Positions 1-9,238 of a DNA stretch of 64,000 nucleotides are shown in pieces. Every line of letters begins with the position of its first letter. The first letter of the stretch is position 1. The position numbers and the translations under genes were made by a program. The DNA is from Methanocella paludicola SANAE (GTDB lineage Archaea > Halobacteriota > Methanocellia > Methanocellales > Methanocellaceae): NCBI RefSeq assembly GCF_000011005.1, contig NC_013665.1, forward strand, positions 2,767,501-2,831,500. Direction: 5' to 3'. The notes below the pieces were generated by a model. It had not been told where the DNA came from, did not search any database, and saw nothing but the letters and a program-made list of their open reading frames with translations.

Positions 1-1
1 G

Positions 2-286
2 GAGCTTCAGCGGCTCGGGCGCTCTGCGGCCGAATTAAGGGAGGCCCAGAAGTCCGTGCAGGCGACGATATCCGAAGTTACCGGAATGTGTATCGAGCTC
101 ATCAATCATGTGGCGGCCGACCAGATAGAGGCCGAGATACTCTACCTTCTGGTCAGAGGCCCTACGAGCTACGAGGAACTTGCAGACAAGCTGAACATCC
201 CCGACGTGGAGATGAAGGGCGAGCTGGCGAGGCTCATGAAAAAGGGCCTGGTGACATACAATACAGGATCATGGAGCATCAAATGA
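2..286 (+). CDS. C-terminal part of a winged-helix protein, cut by the window edge
   Basis: The reading frame is open from base 2, with no stop before the GTG at 56, so this is probably the tail of a longer protein and not a 76-aa protein starting at 56. About 94 residues are visible. The first 30 are charged and helix-forming. The last 60 look like a winged helix: a helix around [20 protein letters not shown], a recognition region [20 protein letters not shown] and a short wing ending GSWSIK. This resembles the C-terminal domain of archaeal MarR/ArsR-type regulators, but the family cannot be named from a fragment. It ends 16 nt before the CDC48 gene, whose SD lies in the gap, so the two are probably cotranscribed. 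Confidence 0.65.
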   Translation, partial: ELQRLGRSAAELREAQKSVQATISEVTGMCIELINHVAADQIEAEILYLLVRGPTSYEELADKLNIPDVEMKGELARLMKKGLVTYNTGSWSIK

Positions 287-302
287 CAGAGGTGACCATT
301 TA

Positions 303-2600
303 ATGGCAGATAAGAACGAAGTGACGCTGCGGGTGCAGGAAGCCTACCACAGGGACGTGGGAAGGGGGATCGCCCGCATCGACATGGAGACGATGAAGAA
401 GCTGGGCATGGTAAGCGGCGACATCATCGAGATCGAGGGCAAGGGCGCGACCTCGTACGCGGTCGTGTGGCCCGGCTACCCGAGCGAGGAAGGCAAAGGC
501 GTAATACTTATAGACGGTAACACCCGGGCGAACGCCAGGGTCGGCATCGACGACCGGGTCAAGGTCCGCAAGATCCAGGCGAAGCCGGCCGAGCGGATCA
601 CGCTCGCCCCGACGCAGCCAATCAGGATCACGGGCGGCGAGTACTATCTGCTGAAGCTATTAGAGGGCCGGCCTATTTCAAAGGGGCAGACGATACGCGT
701 GGAAATGCTGGGCAGCCCCATGCAGTTCATCGTGACGTCCACGAGGCCCGCCGGAGCGGTCATCGCCGACAGGCGCACGGAGATCACGATCAGCGAGAAG
801 CCCGCGGCCGAGAAGCTGGAGAAGGTGCCGAGGCTCACGTACGAGGACATCGGCGGCCTGAAGAGGGAGATCGGCCTGGTCAGGGAGATGATCGAGCTTC
901 CGCTCAGGCATCCCGAGCTGTTCCAGAAGCTGGGCATAGACCCGCCGAAGGGCGTTCTGCTGTACGGCCCTCCTGGAACGGGCAAGACCATGATCGCCAA
1001 GGCAGTGGCCAGCGAGACGGACGCGAACTTCATCAGCATCAGCGGCCCCGAGATCATGTCTAAATATTACGGAGAGTCGGAGAAGCAGCTCCGGGACATC
1101 TTCAAGGAGGCGGAGGATAACGCGCCCTCTATCATATTCATCGACGAGATCGATTCGATAGCGCCGAGGCGCGAGGAGGTCACCGGCGAGGTCGAGCGCA
1201 GAGTGGTGGCCCAGCTGCTCGCCCTTATGGACGGCCTCCAGGCCCGCGGCCAGGTCATCGTGGTGGCAGCCACGAACCGGCCCAACGCCGTGGACCCGGC
1301 GCTGCGCCGTGGCGGCAGGTTCGACCGTGAGATCGAGATAGGCGTGCCCGATAAGAACGGGCGCCTGGAGATATTGCACGTCCACACGAGGGGCATGCCT
1401 CTTGCGAGCGACGTGAACCTTGAAAAGCTGGCGAACGTGACCCACGGCTTCGTGGGGGCGGACATCGCCTCCCTGTGCAAGGAGGCGGCGATGCACGCTC
1501 TGAGGACCATCCTACCCGAGATCGATATCGAGAAGGAGATCCCCCAGGAGGTCATGGACATGCTGCAGATCAAGATGGTCGACTTCGAGGACGCCCTGAA
1601 GAACATCGAGCCCTCTGCCATGAGGGAGGTGTTCGTTGAGGTGCCGAACGTCCACTGGTCGGACATCGGCGGCCTGGAAAAGGTGAAGCAGGAGCTGAGG
1701 GAGACCGTGGAGTGGCCCCTGAAGTACAAGGACGTCTTCGACATCACGCACACCGTGGCGCCCAAGGGCATCCTGGTCTTCGGCCCGCCCGGAACGGGCA
1801 AGACCCTCCTGGCCAAGGCCGTGGCCAACGAGTCGGAGGCTAATTTCATCAGCATCAAGGGCCCCGAAGTCCTGTCGAAGTGGGTCGGCGAGTCGGAGAA
1901 GGCCATACGCGAGACGTTCCGCCGTGCGAGGCAGAGCGCCCCGACGATCATCTTCTTCGACGAGATCGACGCCATCGCCCCGACGAGGGGCATGAGCTCC
2001 GATTCCCACGTGACGGAGAGGGTAGTGAGCCAGCTGCTCACCGAGCTGGACGGGCTCGAGGAGCTCCACAGCGTGGTGGTGCTGGCGGCCACGAACCGCC
2101 CGGACATGGTGGACACGGCGCTGCTGAGGCCCGGCCGCCTCGACAGGCTCCTGTATATCCCGCCCCCGGACGAGAAATCCCGGGTCGAGATATTCAGGAT
2201 CCACACGGAGGGCAAGCCCCTGGGCCCGGACATCGACTTCCAGTCGCTGGCGAAGCGGACGCCCGACTACGTGGGCGCCGACATCGAGGCGGTGTGCCGG
2301 GAGGCGGCCATGATGGCCATCCGGGACTACATCAACGGCGCCATGTCGCCGGAGGAGGCGAAGTCCAGGGCCGCGGACATCAAGATCACCATGAAGCACT
2401 TCGACGGCGCGCTGAAGAAGATCAAGCCTTCGGCGTCCAGGGAGAGCATGAAGCAGTACGAGCGCCTCGCGGAGAACTTCGCCCGCCAGGTCACCACCAT
2501 CGAGGAGGAGGCCGGCGAGGAGGCCGCGAAGGCCCCCGCGGAGAAGAAAGAGAAGGAGAAGAAGGAGAAGAAGCCGGCCGAAGCGAGGACGGCTTATTAA
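303..2600 (+). CDS. cdc48: CDC48/VAT-family AAA+ ATPase
   Basis: A 765-aa archaeal p97/VCP homologue, expected to be a cytoplasmic hexameric unfoldase feeding proteins to degradation or refolding. The N-terminal double-psi barrel and CDC48 domain 2 occupy residues 1-185. Two AAA+ modules follow, with Walker A GPPGTGKT at about 222-229 and 493-500 and Walker B IIFIDEID / IIFFDEID at about 277 and 549. The second arginine-finger region is present ([11 protein letters not shown]). The last 40 residues are a Lys/Glu-rich tail ending TAY, not an obvious HbYX proteasome-docking motif. The SD AGAGGTGA (288-295) supports the ATG at 303. Hsp20 follows after 20 nt with its own SD, suggesting a chaperone operon. 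A second CDC48 paralog lies at 4290-6809 on the other strand. Confidence 0.96.
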   Translation: MADKNEVTLRVQEAYHRDVGRGIARIDMETMKKLGMVSGDIIEIEGKGATSYAVVWPGYPSEEGKGVILIDGNTRANARVGIDDRVKVRKIQAKPAERITLAPTQPIRITGGEYYLLKLLEGRPISKGQTIRVEMLGSPMQFIVTSTRPAGAVIADRRTEITISEKPAAEKLEKVPRLTYEDIGGLKREIGLVREMIELPLRHPELFQKLGIDPPKGVLLYGPPGTGKTMIAKAVASETDANFISISGPEIMSKYYGESEKQLRDIFKEAEDNAPSIIFIDEIDSIAPRREEVTGEVERRVVAQLLALMDGLQARGQVIVVAATNRPNAVDPALRRGGRFDREIEIGVPDKNGRLEILHVHTRGMPLASDVNLEKLANVTHGFVGADIASLCKEAAMHALRTILPEIDIEKEIPQEVMDMLQIKMVDFEDALKNIEPSAMREVFVEVPNVHWSDIGGLEKVKQELRETVEWPLKYKDVFDITHTVAPKGILVFGPPGTGKTLLAKAVANESEANFISIKGPEVLSKWVGESEKAIRETFRRARQSAPTIIFFDEIDAIAPTRGMSSDSHVTERVVSQLLTELDGLEELHSVVVLAATNRPDMVDTALLRPGRLDRLLYIPPPDEKSRVEIFRIHTEGKPLGPDIDFQSLAKRTPDYVGADIEAVCREAAMMAIRDYINGAMSPEEAKSRAADIKITMKHFDGALKKIKPSASRESMKQYERLAENFARQVTTIEEEAGEEAAKAPAEKKEKEKKEKKPAEARTAY

Positions 2601-2620
2601 GCTGATAAAGGAGGAACATT

Positions 2621-3109
2621 ATGGCAAGGAGAAGAAACCCGTTCGACATATTCGGCGATTTCGACGAGATGTTCGAGGAGATGCTGAAGGAGTTCGAGAA
2701 CATGGGGCCTGGAGAGCACGAGAGCGGCCCGTTCTTCTACGGGTTCTCGATCAACCAGCGCCCGGGCGAGGAGCCCGAGATCCGGGAGTTCGGTAACATC
2801 CGCCCGGAGTCCGGCAAGATCGAGATCGGCGAGCGCAAGCCCCTGGTCGACGTCTTCGATACGGATAAGACCGTGCAGATCGTCGCCGAGATGCCCGGCA
2901 TCGAGAAGGAGGACGTGGAGCTGAGCGCCGAGGGCCGTGAGCTGGAGATAAAAGCGTCGCACGGCGAGCGGAAGTACCACGAGTTCGTGGATCTCCCGGC
3001 CGACGTGGACATCGACTCCGCGAAGGCGTCCTACAAGAACGGCGTGCTGGACATCACCCTGAATAAGATCCAGAGGCCAAGCCGTAAGAAGAGAATCAAT
3101 GTGGAGTGA
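2621..3109 (+). CDS. hsp20: Hsp20 / alpha-crystallin small heat shock protein
   Basis: A 162-aa ATP-independent holdase. The N-terminal third is acidic and rich in Phe, Met and Gly (DIFGDFDEMFEEMLKEFENM), as in small Hsps. The alpha-crystallin domain starts near residue 70 (PLVDVFDTDKTVQIVAEMPG) and includes the conserved SYKNGVLDITL strand. The protein ends in a basic tail without a clear IXI motif. The SD AAGGAGG lies just upstream of the ATG at 2621. The gene follows cdc48 by 20 nt and ends in a strong intrinsic terminator, so disaggregase and holdase are likely coexpressed. Confidence 0.95.
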   Translation: MARRRNPFDIFGDFDEMFEEMLKEFENMGPGEHESGPFFYGFSINQRPGEEPEIREFGNIRPESGKIEIGERKPLVDVFDTDKTVQIVAEMPGIEKEDVELSAEGRELEIKASHGERKYHEFVDLPADVDIDSAKASYKNGVLDITLNKIQRPSRKKRINVE

Positions 3110-3141
3110 GCCGGCTACCGGCTCCTCTCATATCTTTTTTT
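3108..3141 (+). terminator. Intrinsic terminator after hsp20
   Basis: A perfect 7-bp stem GAGCCGG / CCGGCTC with a 3-nt loop (3108-3124) is followed by a T7 run at 3135-3141. It begins at the hsp20 stop codon and closes the cdc48-hsp20 unit. Confidence 0.8.
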
Positions 3142-3181
3142 ACTTATTTTTACTGTATTGAATTATTATCGTCTAGCCCTT

Positions 3182-3898
3182 TTATAAGCTGGTTATAATG
3201 GCGGCTATAATCGTGCCTATCACGCCCGTGAGCACGATGCCGTCGAAGATGCCCGCGCCGCCGATGCTCACGAAGTCGGAGCCTGCCTTACGGATGCTGC
3301 CCAAATGAAGCACGTCGGCGCCGATGATGGTGCCGAACACGCCCGAGGCGAAAGCCAGGCGGGCAAGGCCAGAGAAGCCGGTGCCCCCGATGTACAGGGC
3401 GATGAGCGACGCGCCCACGGCCAGCAGGGGAGGCACGAGCACGGGCACCATGACCCCCACGCTCCTCACCGGCCGGGCGAAGTAGAACACGCCCAGCGTT
3501 ACTATTATAGTGGTCGCCAGGAGCTGCATGGGCGGCAGGCCGAGCACAAAATAGGCACTAAGGGCCGCGGGTATGATGCAGCCGCCCACGTTGAGGGAGA
3601 CGACGGTCCTGTGGCTGAGCCACTGGGGCATGTGATGCCGTGCGCCCAGATAGGGGACCATCTGAGGCTGTGTGCCTCCCGGGCTCTTGAACTCGTACAC
3701 CGGTATATTGATGAGGCCGCCCGCGAGCATGGCGATATAGATCATCAGCGCCGCGATAGGCGACAGCCCCAGCGTCCTGCCGACGACGTCCGCGGCCGCC
3801 AGGCCCAGCAGCGCGACCGCCGCCAGTAGCACGAGCGGCAGTAACAAGAGCAGGATAAAAAAAGGTATCGCCAGTGGAAAAGTAATAAGTTTTTTCAT
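3182..3898 (-). CDS. DUF1614 family integral membrane protein
   Basis: A 238-aa protein with about seven hydrophobic segments and almost no soluble domain. The C-terminal signature GADVLHLGSIRKAGSDFVS with SIGGAGIFDGIVLTG is characteristic of DUF1614, a widespread archaeal and bacterial membrane family of unknown function. The conserved Asp and Gly residues inside predicted helices hint at transport or an intramembrane active site, but nothing here proves it. It lies 15 nt downstream of the PRC-barrel gene on the same strand, so the two are probably one transcript. Confidence 0.85.
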   Translation of the reverse strand: MKKLITFPLAIPFFILLLLLPLVLLAAVALLGLAAADVVGRTLGLSPIAALMIYIAMLAGGLINIPVYEFKSPGGTQPQMVPYLGARHHMPQWLSHRTVVSLNVGGCIIPAALSAYFVLGLPPMQLLATTIIVTLGVFYFARPVRSVGVMVPVLVPPLLAVGASLIALYIGGTGFSGLARLAFASGVFGTIIGADVLHLGSIRKAGSDFVSIGGAGIFDGIVLTGVIGTIIAAIITSL

Positions 3899-3913
3899 GC
3901 TGGCGTTTTCGAA

Positions 3914-4165
3914 TTACGTTGTAGAGGCTTTCTTGTCCACGACGATGTAGTCCTTGACGGCCCTGACGGCGGAGAACGGTATGAGCACGAAGCCGTCCTC
4001 GGTCCTGTAGTTCTCCACGTTGAGCGTCATGTCCGGGCGGACCATCAGATCGATGAGGTCGCCCGTCCTCATGTCGCACGTAATGTTATATAAGATGCCC
4101 ATATCGGACCCGTCGGTCCCCATGATCTTCTTGTTGGAAAGCTTTTTTGCCATTACTTTAACCAT
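3914..4165 (-). CDS. PRC-barrel domain protein
   Basis: An 83-aa protein from ATG 4165, chosen because GGAGGG lies 7 nt upstream. A longer in-frame start at 4210 has no such SD. The body fits a PRC-barrel: KIMGTDGSDMGILYNITCDM, then DLMVRPDMTLNV, then FVLIPFSAVRAVKDYIVVD. These small beta-barrels occur alone in archaea, often as paralogs, and are linked to RNA processing or photosynthetic reaction centre assembly elsewhere. Its role here is unknown. DUF1614 follows immediately downstream. Confidence 0.85.
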   Translation of the reverse strand: MVKVMAKKLSNKKIMGTDGSDMGILYNITCDMRTGDLIDLMVRPDMTLNVENYRTEDGFVLIPFSAVRAVKDYIVVDKKASTT

Positions 4166-4265
4166 TAGAATCCCTCCATCTCCTACGCAGCCCATAAACG
4201 GGCAGCCCATAAATGGAATATAATAATATAACCGCGGTACTCTTTAATAAAATTTCTTGTCCCCT

Positions 4266-4302
4266 AAAAAGAAAAAGTGGCCAGTACGCTCACACGTACT
4301 GG
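4266..4302 (-). terminator. Intrinsic terminator overlapping the end of the second CDC48 gene
   Basis: On the minus strand a perfect 8-bp stem CCAGTACG / CGTACTGG (4302-4295 with 4288-4281) is followed by TTTTTCTTTTT. The 5' arm encodes the last residues of the protein, and the stop codon lies in the loop. Confidence 0.8.
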
Positions 4303-6809
4303 TCTGTCGCAAAGACTTTCTGGATCTCCTTTGACACGCCGCCCTTGAAGTGGTCCTTGATGCCCTGGTAATAGCTCTTCACCATGTCGTTCATGGTGGG
4401 CTTCACCTTCTTCAGGGCCTCGCGGAAGTGCCTCATCTCGACGACCTTCGCCTCGAAGTTCTCCCTCAGGGCCAGCATGGCCGCCTCGCGGCATACCGAC
4501 TCGATGTCGCTGCCCACGTAGTTTTCCGTCAGGTCGGCCAGCTCCTGGAAGTCCACGTCGACGGACAGGGGCATGACGCCCTCGTAGAACGGGCTCGACT
4601 CGCCAGGGGTGCCGTCGCCCTTTTCCTTCGAGAGGAGCTCGGGCTCGGCCCTGACCTTCTTCAGGGCATCCTTGAAGTGCTTCATGGTGATGATCCCCGA
4701 GTCTTGCTCGCCGGAGGCCAGCTCGGCCGCCACGGCGGAGATGGACCTGACCTGCAGGTTCGTGTAGGGCTTCAGGAGGTCGAACAGCTCCACGAGGTGG
4801 ATCTTCTTATCGAGCTTCGCCTTTGCGGGAAGGCTCTTGACGAGCTTGTCCTCCAGGTTGTTATACCTGGTGTGGATCTTGAAGATGCTCGCCCGGCCCT
4901 CGGCCGTCGGCGGGCCCACGTAGACGAGGCGGTCGAACCGCCCTGGCCTCATGAGCGCGGAGTCGATGATGTCCGGCCTGTTGGTGGCGCCGATGACGAC
5001 GCAGCCTTCCAGCTCCATAAGGCCGTCTAATTCAGTCAACAGCTGATTGACGATGCTCCGCTCCACGTTCTGCAGGCCGCCCTCTCCGGCGCTCCTGGCC
5101 GGCGTAAGCGCGTCCAGCTCGTCGAAGAAGATGATGGCGGGTGCCACCTGCCTGGCCTTGCGGAAGGTCTCCCGCACGGCCTTCTCCGACTCGCCGACCC
5201 ACTTGGACAGCAGCTCCGGGCCCCGGATGCTTATAAAGTTAGCCTCGGACTCGTTCGCCACCGCCCTCGCGAGCAGCGTCTTGCCGGTCCCCGGGGGGCC
5301 GTAGAGCACGATGCCCTTGGGGGGCCTGATGCCCATGTCCACGAACTTCTTCGGGTTCTTGAGAGGCCACTCGATGGTCTCCACGATCTCCTGCTTGGCC
5401 TCGTCGAGGCCGCCCACGTCGCTCCACTTCGTGTGCGTGAGCTCGATGAAGATCTCCCTCATGGCGGAGGGCTGGACCTCTTTCAGGGCCTCGGCGAAGT
5501 CGTTGTTCGTGACGCGCATCTGTTCCAGGAACTCCCTCGGGATCTCCTTGTCCAGGTCGATGTTGGGCAGATAGCGCCTCAGCGCCTTCATGGCGGCTTC
5601 CTTGGCCAGCCCGGACAGGTCCGCCCCGACGAACCCATGCGTCGTTGAGGCGAGCTTCTCCAGGTTCACGTTGTCCAGCGGCATGCCGCGGGTGTGGATC
5701 TGGAGGATCTCGAGCCGGTCGTGCGCGTCCGGGACGCCGATCTCTATTTCTCTGTCGAACCGCCCTCCACGGCGCAGCGCCGGGTCGACTGCGTCTACCC
5801 TGTTGGTGGCCCCAATGACCACGACCTGGCCCCTTTCCTCGAGGCCGTCCATCATGGTCAGGAGCTGCGCGACCACCCTGCGCTCCACTTCGCCCGTGAC
5901 TTCCTCACGGCGGGGGGCGATCGAGTCCAGCTCATCGATGAAGATGATAGAGGGGGCGTTGTCCCTCGCGTTCTCGAATATCTCGCGAAGCCGCTGCTCC
6001 GACTCGCCGTAGTACTTCGACATGATCTCCGGGCCGGCGATGGAGAAGAACTCGGCGCCGCACTCGTTAGCCACGGCCTTGGCCAGGAGCGTCTTGCCGG
6101 TGCCCGGGGGACCGTGCAGGAGCACGCCCTTTGGGGGCTCGATGCCGAGCTGCTGGAACAGCTCCGGGTGCTTCATGGGGAGCTCGATCATCTCCCTCAC
6201 GCGCTGCACTTCATCTTTTAAACCGCCGATGTGCTCGTACGTGATGCCCGTCGACTTGGTCTGCTCGTAGCCCCGGACGGGCTTGTCCCTGAGCTCTATC
6301 TCGGTGTTCTCGCCGATAATGACGGAGCCGGAAGGGTCCACCTTGACGGCGATGAGCGGTATCGCCTGGTTGGACAGCGTCCGGCCCATGAACGGGTTCG
6401 GCATGCTGCTCATCAAAGGCACGACGTCCCCCAGCATGACGGGGCGCTTCAGCAGCTGGTGCTTGATCATCTCGACCGCGTTGCCGCTGAACTGTATGGC
6501 GGTGCCCTCGGGGGGAGCGAGCACCACGTGCACGGCGTCCTTGACCGCGGCCTTCTTGACCTTCACGCGCTCGCCGATGCCCACGTCGGCGTTCTGCCTG
6601 GTGAAGCCGTCAATGCGTATCATCTCCTGGCCCCAGTCCTGCTTCTCGGCGCGCCAGACCTTGGCGACGGTCGCCCGCTTGCCCTCGATCTCGATGATGT
6701 CGCCCGGAGACAGCTTGAGCTCCAGGAGCGTGTTGGGGTCGATACGGGCTATGCCCCGCCCGAAGTCGCTGGGCAGCGCCTTTGCTACCTTCAGATACAA
6801 TTCCTTCAT
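4290..6809 (-). CDS. Second CDC48-family AAA+ ATPase with an insertion in the D2 lid
   Basis: An 839-aa paralog of the 303-2600 gene. It has the N-domain (1-180) and two AAA+ modules with Walker A GPPGTGKT at about 231 and 503 and Walker B IIFIDELD / IIFFDELD at about 285 and 559. It is longer than a standard archaeal CDC48 because of an extra segment of about 95 residues (roughly 647-744), placed between FKIHTR of the D2 core and [20 protein letters not shown] of the C-terminal lid. The insert contains [18 protein letters not shown], which resembles the lid's own [14 protein letters not shown]. The C-terminus reads DQYV: Tyr is penultimate as in HbYX motifs, but the preceding residue is Gln. 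The SD AGAGGAG precedes ATG 6809. Confidence 0.94.
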   Translation of the reverse strand: MKELYLKVAKALPSDFGRGIARIDPNTLLELKLSPGDIIEIEGKRATVAKVWRAEKQDWGQEMIRIDGFTRQNADVGIGERVKVKKAAVKDAVHVVLAPPEGTAIQFSGNAVEMIKHQLLKRPVMLGDVVPLMSSMPNPFMGRTLSNQAIPLIAVKVDPSGSVIIGENTEIELRDKPVRGYEQTKSTGITYEHIGGLKDEVQRVREMIELPMKHPELFQQLGIEPPKGVLLHGPPGTGKTLLAKAVANECGAEFFSIAGPEIMSKYYGESEQRLREIFENARDNAPSIIFIDELDSIAPRREEVTGEVERRVVAQLLTMMDGLEERGQVVVIGATNRVDAVDPALRRGGRFDREIEIGVPDAHDRLEILQIHTRGMPLDNVNLEKLASTTHGFVGADLSGLAKEAAMKALRRYLPNIDLDKEIPREFLEQMRVTNNDFAEALKEVQPSAMREIFIELTHTKWSDVGGLDEAKQEIVETIEWPLKNPKKFVDMGIRPPKGIVLYGPPGTGKTLLARAVANESEANFISIRGPELLSKWVGESEKAVRETFRKARQVAPAIIFFDELDALTPARSAGEGGLQNVERSIVNQLLTELDGLMELEGCVVIGATNRPDIIDSALMRPGRFDRLVYVGPPTAEGRASIFKIHTRYNNLEDKLVKSLPAKAKLDKKIHLVELFDLLKPYTNLQVRSISAVAAELASGEQDSGIITMKHFKDALKKVRAEPELLSKEKGDGTPGESSPFYEGVMPLSVDVDFQELADLTENYVGSDIESVCREAAMLALRENFEAKVVEMRHFREALKKVKPTMNDMVKSYYQGIKDHFKGGVSKEIQKVFATDQYV

Positions 6810-6848
6810 TTAACTCCTCTTATGATATTGATCGTCCCGCTTATCAGA

Positions 6849-6880
6849 ATGCGTCCGCATCGAAGAATGCGTATTTATCC
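6849..6880 (-). promoter_or_regulatory. Promoter of the second CDC48 gene with a dyad at the expected start site
   Basis: On the minus strand GGATAAATACGC (6880-6869) is a good TATA box for the gene starting at 6809. The perfect dyad ATGCG-TC-CGCAT at 6849-6860 falls where transcription should start, and a half-copy GAATGCG lies at 6865-6871. The arrangement suggests a repressor operator. No regulator can be assigned. Confidence 0.4.
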
Positions 6881-6990
6881 CCGACATAATATAAAGCGGG
6901 CTAACATGAAGCTTTATCGGTCCACAAATACAAAAATTTTCTCTTTGCATTAAAAGCCCACTATAAGTTAAAATAAAAGGGAGGATAAAA

Positions 6991-8199
6991 ATGGTGGTTA
7001 GGACCGGTGAAAATTTGAAGTGCTTGATCTTTGACCCGTTCTGCGGGGCCACGGAGGAGATGATCCTCGGGGCCATGCTCGCCTGCGGGGCGGACGAATG
7101 GAGAGTGCGCAGCGCCGTGGAAGGGCTCTGCGACGCGCCCCTGGACATAGAGGATAAGCAGAGCGGGCGCATGGCGGCGAAGGCCGCAACGGTCAACAGG
7201 GCGGCCGCCAGGAAGGGCCATAAGGCCATGAGCCGGGACGAGGCGATGGAGAAGATGAACGTCATGCACGAGAACCAGCCGGTCCGGGTGGACGCCATGG
7301 AGATCGTCCGTTCCGTGTTCGACGCCATCGAGTCCCTGTATGGCCAGGGCTACCGTATGGACGTTTACACGATCGCGCTGATCACCGGCATCTGTGCCGC
7401 TTATGACTCGCTGGGGAGGCCCGGGGTGTTCTCCACGCCCGCGGCCATGGGCGGGGGATTAACGGCGGATAAGAAGATGCCCGTGCCTAGGCCCGAGACG
7501 ATGCGGATCCTGGAAGGCTCGAAGCTCATCGTCCAGGGCGGCCCCTTTGACGGGGAGCTTCTCACGCCGGGCGCCGCGTCGGCGCTGGCCTACTACGTGA
7601 AGGAGTCGGGCCGCTACTATCCGGATAACCGGCCGCTGGCCGTGGGCTATGGCGCCGGGGCGATGAGCCTGCCCATGCCCGACGTTCTGCGCGCCACGCT
7701 TTCTGAGGCGGACGACGCCCTGATCCTGGACCGCATGGAGCTCCTTGAGACGAACGTGGACGACGTGACCGGGGAAGTGCTGGGCGCCCTCATCGAGGAC
7801 CTGATGGCCGCGGGCGCCATGGACGCGAGCATCGTGCCCGTCACCATGAAGAAGGGGCGGAGCGGCCACATCATAAGGGCCATCGTCAAGGCGGAGGACG
7901 GCCCGGCCATCGCCCGGAAGATCATGGTGGAGACCGGCTCCCTGGGCGTGCGCGTGATGCCGGTGAAGCACCGCTTCATCGCCCGGCGGGACGTCGTGGT
8001 CATGCCCATAACAATAGAGGAGAACGTCTACGATATGCGGTTCAAGGTGTCTGCGGACACCGGCGGCCTCATACTCGACGTCTCTGCGGAGTACGATGAC
8101 GCCAGAAAAGTGGCGAAAGAGCTGGCGCTGCCCCTGAAGACGGTGATGCGCAAGGCGGAGGCCGAGGCCTGGAAAAAGTACGACACGGCTAAGCGCTGA
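6991..8199 (+). CDS. larC: LarC-family nickel insertion protein (DUF111)
   Basis: A 402-aa homologue of LarC, the CTP-dependent cyclometallase that inserts nickel into the pincer cofactor of lactate racemase-type enzymes. The N-terminal signature is recognisable (CLIFDPFCGATEEMILGAML), as are the central TPAAMGGG and TPGAASALAYY blocks. The C-terminal part carries ETNVDDVTGEVLGALIEDLM, typical of the family. The SD GGGAGG at 6979-6984 sets the ATG at 6991. No larA, larB or larE lies nearby. Many archaea carry lone larC genes, so the partner may be elsewhere or the substrate may differ. Its 3' end overlaps the convergent glycosyltransferase gene by 11 nt. Confidence 0.88.
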   Translation: MVVRTGENLKCLIFDPFCGATEEMILGAMLACGADEWRVRSAVEGLCDAPLDIEDKQSGRMAAKAATVNRAAARKGHKAMSRDEAMEKMNVMHENQPVRVDAMEIVRSVFDAIESLYGQGYRMDVYTIALITGICAAYDSLGRPGVFSTPAAMGGGLTADKKMPVPRPETMRILEGSKLIVQGGPFDGELLTPGAASALAYYVKESGRYYPDNRPLAVGYGAGAMSLPMPDVLRATLSEADDALILDRMELLETNVDDVTGEVLGALIEDLMAAGAMDASIVPVTMKKGRSGHIIRAIVKAEDGPAIARKIMVETGSLGVRVMPVKHRFIARRDVVVMPITIEENVYDMRFKVSADTGGLILDVSAEYDDARKVAKELALPLKTVMRKAEAEAWKKYDTAKR

Positions 8200-9235
8200 T
8201 CCCCTTTTTTCGGAATTGCCTGGCGCATAGTAACGCGATGAACGGGAGCGCCAGGATCCAGTAGTGCAGGTACTGCCTTATTAAGATCGTGCCGGCGAAG
8301 AGCACGGCGGCCAGGATGAAGTACTCGTCATAGGGCGTCAGCGGCCGGTCCTGGATCACGTTGGCCAGGGCGAACAGGAGCAGGGACGTGAATATCGTCA
8401 CGGCCATGATGAGGTTGGCCGCCAGTATGATGGGGTCCGTCGTCCTGTAGCTCGTTACGTCGCCCATGCTGGACTGGGTCAGGTACGTGTCCGCCACGCC
8501 GTAGCTCCAGTACAGCGATGCCGCCAGCGCGTCCTGCCCGTACGCCAGGAATATGGCGCCGAATACGATGATGAGCGGGATGGCTATCCCGAGGAGTAGT
8601 TCCGTCGCCCTGCGAAGCTCCTTTTTCCTGTACAAGAAGAATAGCAACAGCGGTATGAGCAGGAGGGCGTACTGCTTGAAGCCTATGCCTATGCCGGCGC
8701 ACAGGCCGGCAAGCAGGTACTTCCACCGGCTCTCGCTGAACACGAGCAGGTACGTCGAGAGAAGGATGAACGTGAGGGCGAACGGCTCGGTGATCACGAA
8801 ATAGCCCTGGGCCCAGGCGATGTTCAGGGAGAACAGCAGGCCGGCGAGCATGCCCGAGAACCGGCCGTAGAGCCTCCAGGCCATGGCCATGAGCAGAAGG
8901 GCGCTGACGAAGTTACAAAGGCCCACCAGTATGAGCCCCCCGAGGAGAGGCTGGCCCAGGATGACCGGGAGAGTGAGCGTGAAGTAGATGAGCGGAGGCT
9001 TGGGGTCCTGGTAGTCCAGGTATGGAGTGGCGCCGTTCACGATGGCCTGTGCCATGGCGTAGAAGCGCTGCATGTCGTACGTCGTCCAGTCGCTGCCCAT
9101 GAGGGTGCTCGAGACGAAGGCAAGGGCGAAGATCACGACGGCGAAGAGCACGGCCGAGCCGATGAAGTACGCCCGGTCCGATATGCGCAGGCCATACAGT
9201 CCCTGCTCTTGCTTTTGTTCGCCATGATAAGCCAT
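8189..9235 (-). CDS. GT39/ArnT-like membrane glycosyltransferase (third gene of a triplet)
   Basis: A 348-aa polytopic membrane protein with about nine or ten hydrophobic helices. The first external loop carries TPYLDYQDPKPPLIYF, which fits the acidic-residue loop of dolichyl-phosphate-sugar dependent GT-C glycosyltransferases. The C-terminus shares RQYLHYWILALPFIALLCA with its two upstream neighbours. It probably transfers a lipid-linked sugar outside the membrane to protein or lipid; the acceptor is unknown. It starts 3 nt after the preceding paralog ends, consistent with a three-gene operon transcribed from about 11253. At about 350 aa these proteins are shorter than bacterial ArnT and lack its periplasmic domain. 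Confidence 0.82.
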   Translation of the reverse strand: MAYHGEQKQEQGLYGLRISDRAYFIGSAVLFAVVIFALAFVSSTLMGSDWTTYDMQRFYAMAQAIVNGATPYLDYQDPKPPLIYFTLTLPVILGQPLLGGLILVGLCNFVSALLLMAMAWRLYGRFSGMLAGLLFSLNIAWAQGYFVITEPFALTFILLSTYLLVFSESRWKYLLAGLCAGIGIGFKQYALLLIPLLLFFLYRKKELRRATELLLGIAIPLIIVFGAIFLAYGQDALAASLYWSYGVADTYLTQSSMGDVTSYRTTDPIILAANLIMAVTIFTSLLLFALANVIQDRPLTPYDEYFILAAVLFAGTILIRQYLHYWILALPFIALLCARQFRKKGISA

Positions 9236-9238
9236 AGT

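Noticed and set aside
678-2399. Long antisense ORFs over the first CDC48 gene
   Set aside because: Their translations are low-complexity (Arg/His/Leu-rich) and mirror the GC-rich codons of the real gene; no domain or SD is seen.
2560-2600. HbYX proteasome-docking motif at the CDC48 C-termini
   Set aside because: The ends are TAY and QYV; neither has the required hydrophobic-Tyr-any pattern.
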